Shown: piece after piece, positions 32,928 to 42,251 of the stretch
Numbering within the stretch: position 1 is the first letter of the stretch
Layout: each line of letters starts with the position of its first letter
NCBI GenBank assembly: GCA_027919835.1
Contig: JANVFP010000005.1
Coordinates: forward strand, 1,690,380-1,754,379
Source of the DNA: Lentinula raphanica
Taxonomy: Eukaryota > Basidiomycota > Agaricomycetes > Agaricales > Omphalotaceae
Direction: 5' to 3'
Length of the DNA stretch: 64,000 nucleotides
Made by a program: the position numbers and the translations under genes
The notes under the pieces: generated by a model
Told to the model about the DNA's origin: nothing
Database searches by the model: none
What the model saw: only the letters and a program-made list of their open reading frames with translations

Positions 32928-35900
32928 ATGGAAGCTTGTTTAAATAATATTGCTCGTAACAAGAAATCATCTTTTAGACTTTCAGTAACACTTTGGGTAT
33001 ACGGTTTTAAAGTGCAGGCCGAGGCTCTTGTTGACTCTGGAGCAACAACAAATTTCATCGACAAAAGATATGTTGAAAGAAACCACCTGGTAACAAATAA
33101 GATAGCACAACCGTATCAAGTTTTGAATGCGGATGGAACGCCAAATGTTGCAGGAGAGATAAAAGAGTATGTTCGAGCATATGTCCAAATTGGTTCACAT
33201 AAAACCATACAGTATCTATATGTCACTCAGCTAGGTGACAAGGACATGATGATTGGATACTCTTATCTCTACAAACACAATCCAGAAATAGATTGGCATT
33301 CAGGGGAATGGGCGTTCACCAGGTGTTCAGAGACATGTGCATCTAGAGCCCGTAAAATACGAGTTGATGAAGCTGGAGCTGATGAGCTTCACCTCGAACC
33401 AGATTTACCATGGGAATCTTCACTGGACAATTTAGGAGAAGAGGACATGGATAATCCTTACATTAACTGGATTGACATGCACAATTCAGATGAGCAAAAA
33501 CAAGCAGCAACTATTGCTGCTATGTTTGATGAAAAACATCTAGAAGAAGAATTTGTTGAAGAAGACGAGGATACCACTAAGTGGAAATCTCTTATACCAC
33601 CATGGTTATATGATTATGGTGACGTCTTCTCAAAGAAAAGATCAGAGCGGATGCCAGAACGTAAACCATACGACCATCCAATTGATTTTGAGGAAGGGTC
33701 TACTCTTCCCAAACCATCAAAAATCTATCCACTGTCTTTAAAAGAAAGGAATTCTTTGGATGAATGGATTGATGAGGAACTTAAGAAAGGCTATATTAGA
33801 CCATCTCAAAGTCCTATTGCTGCTCCATTCTTCTTTGTCAAGAAACATGATGGTTCCTTACGACCAGTCATGGATTATCGTGCTCTCAATGATATCACTG
33901 TTAAGAATCGCTATCCAATCCCTCGAATATCAGACTTAATAGACTCTCTCAGCCAGGCTTCAATCTTTACAAAGATTGACTTACGCTGGGGATACAACAA
34001 TGTTCGAATTCGTGAAGGGGATGAATGGAAAACAGCATTCATTACAAAGCGGGGTTTATTTGAGGCAACAGTCATGTATTTTGGATTCTCCAATGCACCA
34101 GCTACCTTTCAGGCAATGATGAATGATATCCTCGGAGACTTGATACGTAAAGGAAAAGTAATGGTGTACTTGGATGATATTCTTATATTTGGCAATGACA
34201 AAGAAGAACACAGGGAGATTGTTCGAGAAGTGCTGCAAAGACTTCGAGACAATGATCTCTATGCAAAAGCTGAAAAATGCTTTTTTGAGCAGGACAGTAT
34301 AGACTACCTTGGAATGATTATTTCTAAGGGTTATGTGAAGATGGATCCAAAGAAGCTTGCTGGAGTTCTTGAGTGGCCTGTACCAACAAAAGTAAAACAT
34401 GTTCAAGCATTCTTAGGCTTTGCAAATTTCTACAGAAGATTTATTAAAGATTTTGCCAAGATTGCAAGGCCACTCACCAATCTCACTAAAAAGGATCAAC
34501 CTTGGCTCTGGGATGACATAGCACAGGAAGCATTTGAAGCGCTGAAAAAGGCTTTCACAACTGCTCCCATTTTAAGAATACCAGATGACACTAATCCTTT
34601 CCGACTAGGCACAGATGCCAGTGATTTTGCAGTCGGAGCTGTATTGTACCAACTGGACCCAGATGACAATCTGTGGCATCCAGTTGCCTTCTATTCCAAG
34701 TCACTCAGTGTTCATGAACGTAACTATGAGATATATGACAAGGAATTGCTTGCAATTATACGAGCATTGGAAGAATATCGACATTACTTGGAAGGTCATC
34801 CAGAAAAATTTGAAATATGGTCAGATCATCAGAATTTGACTTATTTCCGGTCTGCCCAGAAGCTAACACGAAGACAAGCGAGATGGGCTCTGTATCTTAC
34901 TCGCTTTGATTATTCTCTACGGCATAAGCCAGGGAAAACAATGCAGGCTGAAGACCCTCTGTCCAGGAGGCCAGATCATGAGGAGGGGGTAAACCTCGAC
35001 AATCGAGATCAAATTTTACTCAAACCTGAATTTTTTGCCATTCAGGCTATTGAGGCTGCTCATGAATCGCCTATCAATGATGAACAAATCCTAAGGGAGG
35101 TCAAAGAAGCCTTGCTAACTGATGAAGTTACGAAGGATTACAAATCACTTCTGTCATCAGGACCACGTGAATTCAAGAAATCACTAGAAGAGTGGAACTA
35201 TGAAAATGGTCTACTACTCTACCGTGGTAAAATATATATTCCAAAGAGCACAGATGATCATCTACGAAGACGCATAGTTCAAATGCATCATGATTTACCA
35301 TCAGCAGGACATCCTGGTAGATGGAAAACCTATGAACTCGTTTCTCGAAACTATTGGTGGCCAGGGATGTCAGTCTTTGTAAAAAATTATGTCTCAGGCT
35401 GTGATACTTGTCAGCGGATGAAAAATCGCTCACAACAGCCTTTTGGACCCTTACAACCTAATCGAGTACCAAATGGACCTTGGGAAATTATTTCCATAGA
35501 CCTTATTACTCAATTACCACCATCTGGAAAGCACAATGCCATATGTGTTGTGGTAGATCGCTTGACTAAGCGTGCACACTTCTTTGCAATCACAAATAAT
35601 TTCACAGCCAAAGACTTAGCAAAGTTACTCTATGACAGGATATATCCACTGCATGGACTCCCATTGCAAATAATATCTGATAGAGGAACACAGTTTGCTG
35701 CTGAAGTTTTTCAAGAATGGTGCAGGCTACTTGGAATTGAATCTACTATGTCAACTGCCTATCATCCACAAACTGATGGACAAACAGAACGTGTTAACCA
35801 GATTCTGGAACAATACCTCCGGTGCTATGTTGACTATAATCTCAATGACTGGGCCGATCTTCTGAGCACAGCAGAGTTTGCGTACAGCAATCAAGCACAT

Positions 35901-36626
35901 GAAGGTACCAAGGAGAGTCCCTTCTTCCTGGAATATGGTCGACATCCTCGTGCAGGTCCTATGCTCATTAAAAATCAGGGATCCATTGATTTTAATGACA
36001 TAATGCAACAAAGACTTGAAGCTCAAGAGCAAGCAAAAGCAGCTCTAAAGCTTGCAGCTGAAAGAATGAAATGGTATTATAACAAAGGAGTTCAAAACAT
36101 ACCTTTTAAAGTTGGAGACAAGGTTCTATTGAATCTTAAAGACTATCAAACTACAGAACGAGCTCTCCAGCCAAGATTTGAAGGTCCATTTAAAATCATC
36201 AGAAAACTATCAGATGTGACCTTTGAACTGAAACTACCTCCAAAATACCGTGGGATACATCCTGTTTTTCATGCTAGCAAGCTTGCCACCTATACAGAAT
36301 CTACCATTCCAGGACAAAAGGCTCCTACTCCTGAAACTATAATAGTTGATGGAGAGGAAGAATGGGTAGTGGAGAAAATTTTACAACACCGAGTTCGGAG
36401 AAAGAGATTGGAATATCTGGTGAGATGGAAAGGTTTTAGTCGAGATCATGATACTTGGGAACCTGCTGCATATCTCAAAAATGCACCAGAAAAAATTCGA
36501 GAATATAAAAAACAAATTGATCATTCAATTGAAAGTGTGGAACTGGACATATTCTCAACGGAGCTCGAATCTGAAGAGGGGTTAATGTCACAAATGTCAC
36601 AGATTTCTCTCTATTCTCTACCTTAA
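32928..36626 (+). CDS. Pol of the inner chromovirus (PR-RT-RH-IN-chromodomain)
   Basis: 1232 aa from the first Met; the frame is open upstream into gag. In order: protease with ALVDSGATTNFID (about residues 35-47), RT with KIDLRWGYNNVRI and the catalytic YLDD in VYLDDILIFG (about 420), RNase H from LGTDASDFAVGAVL (about 560), the integrase zinc finger HH...CDTCQRMK (about 785-830), the integrase core with SIDLITQ, SDRGTQF and TDGQTERVNQ (D, D, E), and a chromodomain with VEKILQHR...YLVRWKGFS...TWEP near the end. Chromodomains steer integration to marked chromatin. The stop lies inside the 3' LTR. A purine-rich tract GAAGAGGGG at 36573-36581 can serve as the polypurine tract. No damage seen. 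Confidence 0.95.
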   Translation: MEACLNNIARNKKSSFRLSVTLWVYGFKVQAEALVDSGATTNFIDKRYVERNHLVTNKIAQPYQVLNADGTPNVAGEIKEYVRAYVQIGSHKTIQYLYVTQLGDKDMMIGYSYLYKHNPEIDWHSGEWAFTRCSETCASRARKIRVDEAGADELHLEPDLPWESSLDNLGEEDMDNPYINWIDMHNSDEQKQAATIAAMFDEKHLEEEFVEEDEDTTKWKSLIPPWLYDYGDVFSKKRSERMPERKPYDHPIDFEEGSTLPKPSKIYPLSLKERNSLDEWIDEELKKGYIRPSQSPIAAPFFFVKKHDGSLRPVMDYRALNDITVKNRYPIPRISDLIDSLSQASIFTKIDLRWGYNNVRIREGDEWKTAFITKRGLFEATVMYFGFSNAPATFQAMMNDILGDLIRKGKVMVYLDDILIFGNDKEEHREIVREVLQRLRDNDLYAKAEKCFFEQDSIDYLGMIISKGYVKMDPKKLAGVLEWPVPTKVKHVQAFLGFANFYRRFIKDFAKIARPLTNLTKKDQPWLWDDIAQEAFEALKKAFTTAPILRIPDDTNPFRLGTDASDFAVGAVLYQLDPDDNLWHPVAFYSKSLSVHERNYEIYDKELLAIIRALEEYRHYLEGHPEKFEIWSDHQNLTYFRSAQKLTRRQARWALYLTRFDYSLRHKPGKTMQAEDPLSRRPDHEEGVNLDNRDQILLKPEFFAIQAIEAAHESPINDEQILREVKEALLTDEVTKDYKSLLSSGPREFKKSLEEWNYENGLLLYRGKIYIPKSTDDHLRRRIVQMHHDLPSAGHPGRWKTYELVSRNYWWPGMSVFVKNYVSGCDTCQRMKNRSQQPFGPLQPNRVPNGPWEIISIDLITQLPPSGKHNAICVVVDRLTKRAHFFAITNNFTAKDLAKLLYDRIYPLHGLPLQIISDRGTQFAAEVFQEWCRLLGIESTMSTAYHPQTDGQTERVNQILEQYLRCYVDYNLNDWADLLSTAEFAYSNQAHEGTKESPFFLEYGRHPRAGPMLIKNQGSIDFNDIMQQRLEAQEQAKAALKLAAERMKWYYNKGVQNIPFKVGDKVLLNLKDYQTTERALQPRFEGPFKIIRKLSDVTFELKLPPKYRGIHPVFHASKLATYTESTIPGQKAPTPETIIVDGEEEWVVEKILQHRVRRKRLEYLVRWKGFSRDHDTWEPAAYLKNAPEKIREYKKQIDHSIESVELDIFSTELESEEGLMSQMSQISLYSLP

Positions 36627-37116
36627 TCACTTATCTTATCTCCTATCTCTATCTTATCATATTATCAGTAGTAGTTTATCATTTGATCATCTCTGTGCCA
36701 TACATATTTTCATTTGTACAACCAGTGATGGGACATGCTTGCTCTGCACCATATCTACATTACAACAGGTTGTCTTATGATGTAATAAGTGAAGCATCCA
36801 CAGGATGACTTCATAGATGACTTCATAGATGACTTCACCATGAATCATCCACAGTCTCCACAGGATGACTTCATGGATGACTTCACCATGAATCATAGTG
36901 ACTTCATAAATGACTTCATGTAGCTCCAACTATGACATGGACTATGATATCATTAGATAGTAGCTCCACTCTAGAGTAGTATAAATACTCTCATGTATCT
37001 CTGGGATCCCCCAGATTCAAGAACATCTTTTATCCTCTTGTGATCAACTTGTGCTCATACTCTGTCACTATCCCCAACCTTTGCAACTACAACTAGGTGA
37101 GTTCTAAGTTGTGATA
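36595..37116 (+). repeat. 3' LTR of the inner chromovirus
   Basis: 522 bp, same as 29489-30010. It includes the last 32 nt of pol. It is followed by the TSD copy GTTAG at 37117-37121. Confidence 0.95.
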
Positions 37117-37689
37117 GTTAGCTGGTACGTTCTCCATCGCTACGAGGTCAATAAACACGTCTCGGGCTTCGTCTGATATCACCCCATTCATGTTTTTGAT
37201 GTAGAATGTCCGTTCTTCATCAGCTCTAGTATTGAACGTACGCGCAACACGATTTGCCGCTGTTACAAGACGTCCTGGAATACGCGTTACTTTGGCTTTC
37301 ATCGCGTGAAGCTGCTGCTGATAGTTGCGTAGTGTTCCCTCCAGACGGTCCTTCGATTCATTGTACACGTCGGCATCCATCTTTCGTTGGCTTTTTTCTT
37401 CCTGCAACTCTCTCTGCAACTCCTGAATATGCTGATCCTTCTCCTCCAACACCACCCTCATCTCTTCCTCCTTTGCCTTATCATCCACCTCTTTCTCTTT
37501 CAACTCTGACCTCAGCTCATCTGTTTTCTTCTTCCAGTAAGTGATCTTCTTCCTCTGAGCCTCCTTCCCCTTCTGAAGTACCGCTACCTGCTTTTCAGCT
37601 GGATTCTCTTTATCGGACTGGCTGTCCTCAACATCTGATCCAGCCTGAAACTGTTTTCGGCGGGCAGCATGGGCAGCCGCAAGTCGCAT
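37117..37689 (-). pseudogene. Putative transposase, 5' segment of split gene
   Basis: This minus-strand frame from MRLAAAHAARRKQ encodes about 190 residues, largely a charged heptad-like coiled coil (LKEKEVDDKAKEEEMRV, HIQELQRELQEEK), then a folded-looking VTRIPGRLVTAANRVARTF. It ends at ENVPA, and one copy of GTTAG joins it in frame to 29483 (NRVTSVFKRIASVFG). The frame is open further upstream (RLLDNASRLGSAKKRK) without an ATG, so another 5' exon may exist. Coiled coils suggest oligomerisation. Confidence 0.65.
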
Positions 37690-38278
37690 GGTGCGTTCAG
37701 CCTTCGAGAGTTTTCGTTTCTTTGCTGAACCGAGGCGTGACGCGTTATCTAGAAGACGATCGTTTCATTTCATGTATTGGAGCTTGGCGGACAGGTGCAA
37801 GACACGAAAATCGCGTAGAATGGCACGTCAAGGACGCGTTAACAAGGCGTTGAGGATGCAAAAGTCAAGCAACAAAGTCGGGCAATCGCCTATTACGTAT
37901 AGCGCAACCTCTGCCCGCGGCGCAATTGCCACCAGACTCGTTGTGGATCCAGTGTGCCCCCGAAGTTTGCTGGACATTATTCCGATGTTAATTCTGAGTG
38001 TAACTGTCTACGACTTTCAGTAATTTCCCAGATACCTCGCTCAATGTTGTTCAATATCATATAGAATTTCATTGTAAATAAGTACATTTGTGAGTTTTGA
38101 GTAGACAAAAACATTTAATATAACTTAACGAATACTTTTCTCCAGTTGAGTGTAATGCTGGAATAATCTGTTGGCACTCGAGCAAACCTGGAGAATGTTC
38201 CACCTATGCTTAGCGGGTGATGGTCCGGACGGCACTAACGTGGGAATCACGATTTTGGCAGAGGCCTGCCAATACCCA
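37690..38278. other. 5' flank and right TIR of the DNA transposon
   Basis: Non-coding end of the DNA transposon, holding the promoter and possibly a first exon of its gene. The right TIR lies at 38266-38278. The plus-strand frame 38171-38278 that runs into pol is a chance extension. Confidence 0.55.
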
Positions 38279-38285
38279 GAGGTAG

Positions 38286-39174
38286 GTCATCGCGGCCGAG
38301 ACGCTACTTACAAACAGGTTTCAGAACGGTTCTATTGGCCGAATATGTTCGAAGCAGTTTCCTACTTCGTGAGGTCGTGCATCGAATGTCAGAAACTGGC
38401 TCGGAGAATTCCATTGGTACCGCAAGACGTTTCGTGGCAGTCCCCCATGCTGAGGCATTTCAATCTGGATAGTATCCATATGCCGATGGGGGCGGGTGGG
38501 TTCAAGTATATCATACACGCGATTGAACCTAATATTCTTTGGCCTGAAGCGAAGGCTCTGAAAGTTTTGACGGCGAGTGCAGTTTCTAACTTCATTTATG
38601 AGAACATCGTTTGCAGGTTCGGTTGCGTTCCGTTCATATCCATGGACGCGGGACCAGAGTTTCAAAAGGAGGTGAAAGAATTGTTAGCCACTCAATACAG
38701 GTGTCAGGTGGTAGTATCTACGCCGTACCACTCTCAGGGTAACGGAGTGGTTGAGAGAGCTCATGTTCCGCTTGTAGAAGCTATCGTGAAGGCTGCCGGA
38801 GATGCCTTAGGAACGTGGCCGAGCTTACTGAATGCAGGTCTTTTTGCGATCAGAATTTCGGTTTCGAGGGCGACAGGGTTTTCACCGTACTACCTCCTGT
38901 ACGGGACCCATCCGGTACTTTCTTTCGATATCGAAGAGGTTACGTGGCAGATGCTCGACTGGGACAAGGTGATTTCTACTGTCGACTTACTGACTATACG
39001 AATTTTGCAGCTACAAAGAAGAAACGCAGGACTCAGGCTTTCGTATGCGAAAATCAGAACCACGAGGAAGAGGGCTATCGAAGACCAACTTAGAAGGCAC
39101 GGGGGCAAGTATGATTTCCATGAGTATGAGGAAGGTATGTATGTGTGGTTAAGGGAGTCGCAGCTCGAAACCCA
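38286..39174 (+). CDS. Pol of the outer element, part 2 (integrase, 3'-truncated)
   Basis: Continues the interrupted pol: the zinc finger is completed by GHRGRDATYKQVSERFYWP and SCIECQK. The core has FNLDSIHMP (first D), ISMDAGPEFQKEV (second D) and GNGVVERAH (E), the DDE triad, with MDAGPEF replacing the more usual SDNGPEF. After VWLRESQLETQ the element ends at 39174 and the frame runs into host DNA. The normal C-terminus, any chromodomain and the 3' LTR are absent. Confidence 0.85.
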
Positions 39175-39436
39175 GCAAGGTACCGCGCTCCAAGTAAGCT
39201 GCCCTGAACCTTGACTGCTCCCCATCGAGACGAGCTGCCATCCCTCTGGGATCGATAGCCGTAGAAGATCATGTCTATCGCCTTCGCAGAATCAGGGAAT
39301 GTGGCGGTGACTGGCCTCAAACCCACTGTCCAGACTTCGTTGGAATCTATGACCGCGTCCGATTTTTTGTAAGTATCTATAGTTCTGCCGACCTTCGTTT
39401 GACGGGTTAAGACGATCTTGTGTTCGACGGCTGTCC
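39175..39436 (-). pseudogene. 5' half of the broken secreted-protein exon
   Basis: The minus strand encodes TAVEHKI...WTVGLRPVTAT...FYGYRSQRDGSSSRWGAVK, parallel to the second domain of the gene at 42252-43880. It continues at 20849 beyond the TE nest. By analogy with the paralogue this exon should be the last exon of the gene at 39568-40714, spliced at 39436. Here the acceptor dinucleotide is AT instead of AG (39437-39438), so this splice appears lost. Confidence 0.8.
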
Positions 39437-39567
39437 ATAATCCATCATGATGCTGCAGGCTTCGTGACTTGAATCAAACACTCACGCAGTTTCCGAGTCT
39501 GAGAAAAGTCTTAAGTATGCCAAGGTTGTTAATGATTGGAACAGCACATACACTCTCTTTAGAATTC

Positions 39568-40714
39568 TTACTTGGCTGACCTGCCATTCCAGTAGGAGGT
39601 ACATACAAGCGATGTGACGGCCGCAAGAATCGTCAAGAAGGCAAGCAGGTTAGCAAGAACAGTCAATATCATGTCATTTCTGTGCGAGCAAGCAGACCTC
39701 TCACCTTGTTCAAGTTCGACTGGCCCCAGTTCCTCACCTTGTTCAGGTTCGACTAGCCCTAGTTCCTCACCTTGTCCAAGTTCGACTGGTCCTAGTTCCT
39801 CACGTAGCTTTTCCAGTACCTTCTCCCACACTGATTCCGCTGAGTCCCTCACGGAGGGCTCATTGACAAGTTTAAGCATGCGGTCAATATCGAGCTGGCC
39901 GTTCTGGATTCTGGCGTAAAGTTCACGCTCCCAGAGCTCCGTGATTGCAAACCCTGCCCCAGAACCCTCCATTTTGACCATGCCAGTGAAGAACGAGTCT
40001 ACCCAGTTTTCGAGCTTGAAACCTTCTCGGAGGCCGGTAACCTGTGGATTGTCACCTTCGGCGTATGTCAACAGCACTTTCCAGTAGAATGTGAGGGTGT
40101 GGTTGTTGTATATGAGGCTGGGGAGTTCGGTAGAATGATGTTGAATGAGTTCTTTGTTCACGGCTGAAGTCACAGCACGCTTGATCGATTGTGGCATGGT
40201 CACGGTGCCGATTATGATAGGTTTGACGTGTTTAGTTGCTTGCGCTCCAGCGAGGCCATGGTGTTTATCCTTCAAGGGAGTCCATTTGAAAGGAGGAGAG
40301 TCTGTCCTCTGAGTTCGATAGCCCCACCAGCCGACATCACTGTCGGCTGCTTGCAAGCCCACTGTCCAGAGTTCCGTTGGACTGTATAATTCGTGAGGTT
40401 TTTTGCGTGTCAAGTATGCATCATGAGTTTTGGAGGATTGTGACGTGGACTTTTGAGATACAACGACATTGTATTTCTTAGGATGGTTCATCGCAATGTT
40501 ACGAGTTTTGGAGTTGGCCAATGAGACACGCAGAGTCTTCAGTTGCATTGAAAACGGATTGAGTATCCAGACAAACGAGTGGAATAGCAGCACTTACATC
40601 AGGATTCCAATTCAATTCAGGTTGTACGGGTGCTGCAATTGCTGCAATGACCATCGAAAGGAAGAGCATGTTGGCAGTGAGCCAGCGCCATGTAGAGAAT
40701 CGGAATAAACACAT
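39568..40714 (-). CDS. Secreted-family protein, paralogue 1 (first domain, C-terminal TM)
   Basis: Exon 1 (40714-40598) encodes MCLFRFSTWRWLTANM and a hydrophobic run ending AAIAAP, a clear signal peptide. Exon 2 (40536-39568) joins in phase for 361 aa in all. The body carries KYNVVVSQ, YSPTELWTVGL, a GWWGYRT segment, HSTELPSLIYNNHTLTFYW and GSGAGFAITELWERELYAR, all shared with 42252-43880. Near the end, three near-identical 12-residue repeats (EELGPVEL-GQG type) and a hydrophobic segment MILTVLANLLAFLTILAAV follow. The paralogue instead splices out at the corresponding site (GTGAGAGG, 39704 on the minus strand) into a second domain; here that domain is the TE-broken exon. So the TM end may be a new C-terminus by intron retention. 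No family name known. Confidence 0.7.
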
Positions 40715-40788
40715 AGGTGAAGTAGGCTTGTGGATTTTGAAGTAGATTAGAAGATACCCTCTCTAAGAACAACGGTGTGCTCACGTAA

Positions 40789-40803
40789 ATTTGACCAGCA
40801 AAT
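40789..40803 (-). promoter_or_regulatory. Promoter dyad of secreted-protein genes, copy 1
   Basis: Sense-strand ATTTGCTGGTCAAAT, an inverted repeat ATTTG/CAAAT with a 5-bp centre, 75 bp upstream of the ATG at 40714. The same word occurs upstream of three other signal-peptide genes in the window. Confidence 0.6.
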
Positions 40804-42251
40804 TTTAAGTTGGATTCTCTTGAGGAGGATACTCGAGGAAAGAAGCAAGGTTAAACTTGAGAAGGCTGAAAGTTGTTGGTTGGGAGTAGAAAAAGAAAAA
40901 AAAGCTGTGAACGAACATGAAACTAGTAACACTGCTAACAGAGCCGTGGCCCGTAGGAATAAGAGGCGTCGACGACGGAGGGGCCCGAAGGTTTCTATTC
41001 TCAACAGGCTGCAGCAGAAGCGATAGTTTATCTTCCTGCGGAATAGAACAGTAAAGTTCAGTCGTATTAGGATTTACTTGCGTCGAGCAGGTGGGGAGAG
41101 TAAGAAGAGTGAACTTTGAAGAGGATGAGGGGTGGGTGTTTGAAACGGGTTACAGACTAAATTCTTACAGTTGACGTTGAGAGATTCCGGCCTCAGTCTT
41201 TCTTTGACTTTCCTTGGTTGCTGTACCGTAATATGTGCGATGAGTGAATGAAACAAAGGAATGAAATCCAGCGCAAGGTGTTCCTTACCTTCTTTTTGGA
41301 TGTCTTCATCCAACACCAACGTACTATTCAGCAGCGATAATACCAGAGCCATAGTAGGGAGAAGATGTAGTAGAACTCGGCAGAAAGCTGCCCGTCCTTC
41401 TCCTCGCTGGAATCGTATACCCAGCTTCCCCTCCTGCAACCTTCCCTGTTCCGATTCCTGGAGTCAGTTTACTACTCAGAGCATGGCCTAGTAGTATCTA
41501 TTCTTCAACTTCGGAGTAAAAGACACGGATTCGTCAGAGGCGGAGGAGACCGACGCTCCGATGTTCTGAAGTGAGTAACGGCGTGAGCTCAACATTCGGA
41601 AAAACATGAAGATAATAATGTTCTACTCACCGGAGAGATTGATGTCCCCGAACTCTCTACACTTATTCGAACAATATTCGAATCGCTTTTGGTCTGGAAG
41701 ACGACATTGGAAACGTCAGCTTGGGCATCGAGTTCATTTGCTTGATGGTGTCTTTTCGAGCGGCTTGTTGCGACTTTGTAAGAGGAGGAGAAGGAGAATT
41801 TAGTGGAGATGGACGGAGAAGATATATGCCTAAAGGTGATTGAGAATCGTTAATGTTGCTAGAACTCGGACTTTCACAGGTGGTTATCGAGGAGTGTTAG
41901 TTCGTGATAGATGCTCAGGCTCAGGTGATGCACAGCTGATCTCTAGAAGATCGAGCTTGAGTGGAAAACGTCCTAAACAGAGGAGACATTAGCGCCGGCG
42001 CCGAACATTCGCTGAATCCTCCCATGATCACGCCTCGGAGACGTGCACAGTAGCGAAAACAGCACTACTTGAAGGTAGAGGTAGAGGTAGATATCTATGT
42101 AGAGGTTGTATTCCTCTACTTGATATCAGTCCTAAAAGGTAGAGCCCCGATAGATTGAAGGAATCTGAAATGGTCATTGTGGTCACAATAGCTTCTACGG
42201 CCAATACTATTCTTTTTTTTTTTGTGGAGCGTTGATAACGGCCAATACTAT
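40804..42251. other. Intergenic, possible small exons, no firm gene
   Basis: A minus-strand frame at 41074-41439 and a plus-strand frame at 40775-41026 are open but unrecognised. The intron-like stretch at 41220-41300 resembles 44815-44880 in order and sequence (TTGCTGTA, GAGTGAATG, TTCCTTACC), so decayed copies of a further gene may lie here and at 44.3-45.4 kb. 42060-42150 holds GTAGAGGTAGAGG repeats related to the element at 45904-46619. Confidence 0.35.

Larger units (their letters stand above)
29489..37116 (+). mobile_element. Inner Ty3/gypsy chromovirus (Tf1/sushi-like), full length
   Basis: A 7628-bp element with two 522-bp LTRs that appear identical, 5-bp TSD GTTAG (29484-29488 and 37117-37121), and LTR ends TGTCAC...GTGATA. 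Internal order: an extra ORF, gag, then pol with protease, RT, RNase H, integrase and a C-terminal chromodomain. The primer-binding site is self-complementary to the LTR rather than to a tRNA. All frames are open, so the copy may be active. It sits in the DNA transposon gene in the opposite orientation. Confidence 0.95.
27006..38278 (-). mobile_element. TIR DNA transposon of an unnamed family, itself interrupted
   Basis: Ends are TGAGTATCGGCAG (left) and, reverse-complemented, TGGGTATTGGCAG (right): 11 of 13 identical. The flanks are direct repeats GAGGTAG at 26999-27005 and 38279-38285. Removing the element and one repeat restores the retrotransposon zinc finger exactly (AHNEV-GHRGRD), so the boundaries are firm. 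Without the chromovirus inside, the element is about 3.64 kb and carries one minus-strand gene. The encoded protein belongs to a family I associate with many unnamed mushroom proteins. The TIR and TSD do not fit a named superfamily clearly. Confidence 0.8.
20855..39174 (+). mobile_element. Outer Ty3/gypsy LTR retrotransposon (with nested insertions)
   Basis: Ends are TG...CA, flanked by the 5-bp duplication GCAAG. The element carries a 5' LTR, a candidate primer-binding site, a gag-protease ORF, and a pol gene with RT, RNase H and integrase. Pol is interrupted at 27005/38286 by a DNA transposon. Without nested DNA the element is about 7.04 kb. I could not find a 3' LTR: the right end lies inside the integrase C-terminus. 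It is inserted in antisense orientation into the secreted-protein gene. The integrase-RT order (RT, RNase H, then integrase) defines Ty3/gypsy. No chromodomain is visible because the end is missing. Confidence 0.88.

Noticed and set aside
38171..38278. N-terminal extension of the integrase fragment
   Set aside because: These codons belong to the end of the inserted DNA transposon; the restored pol joins 27005 to 38286.
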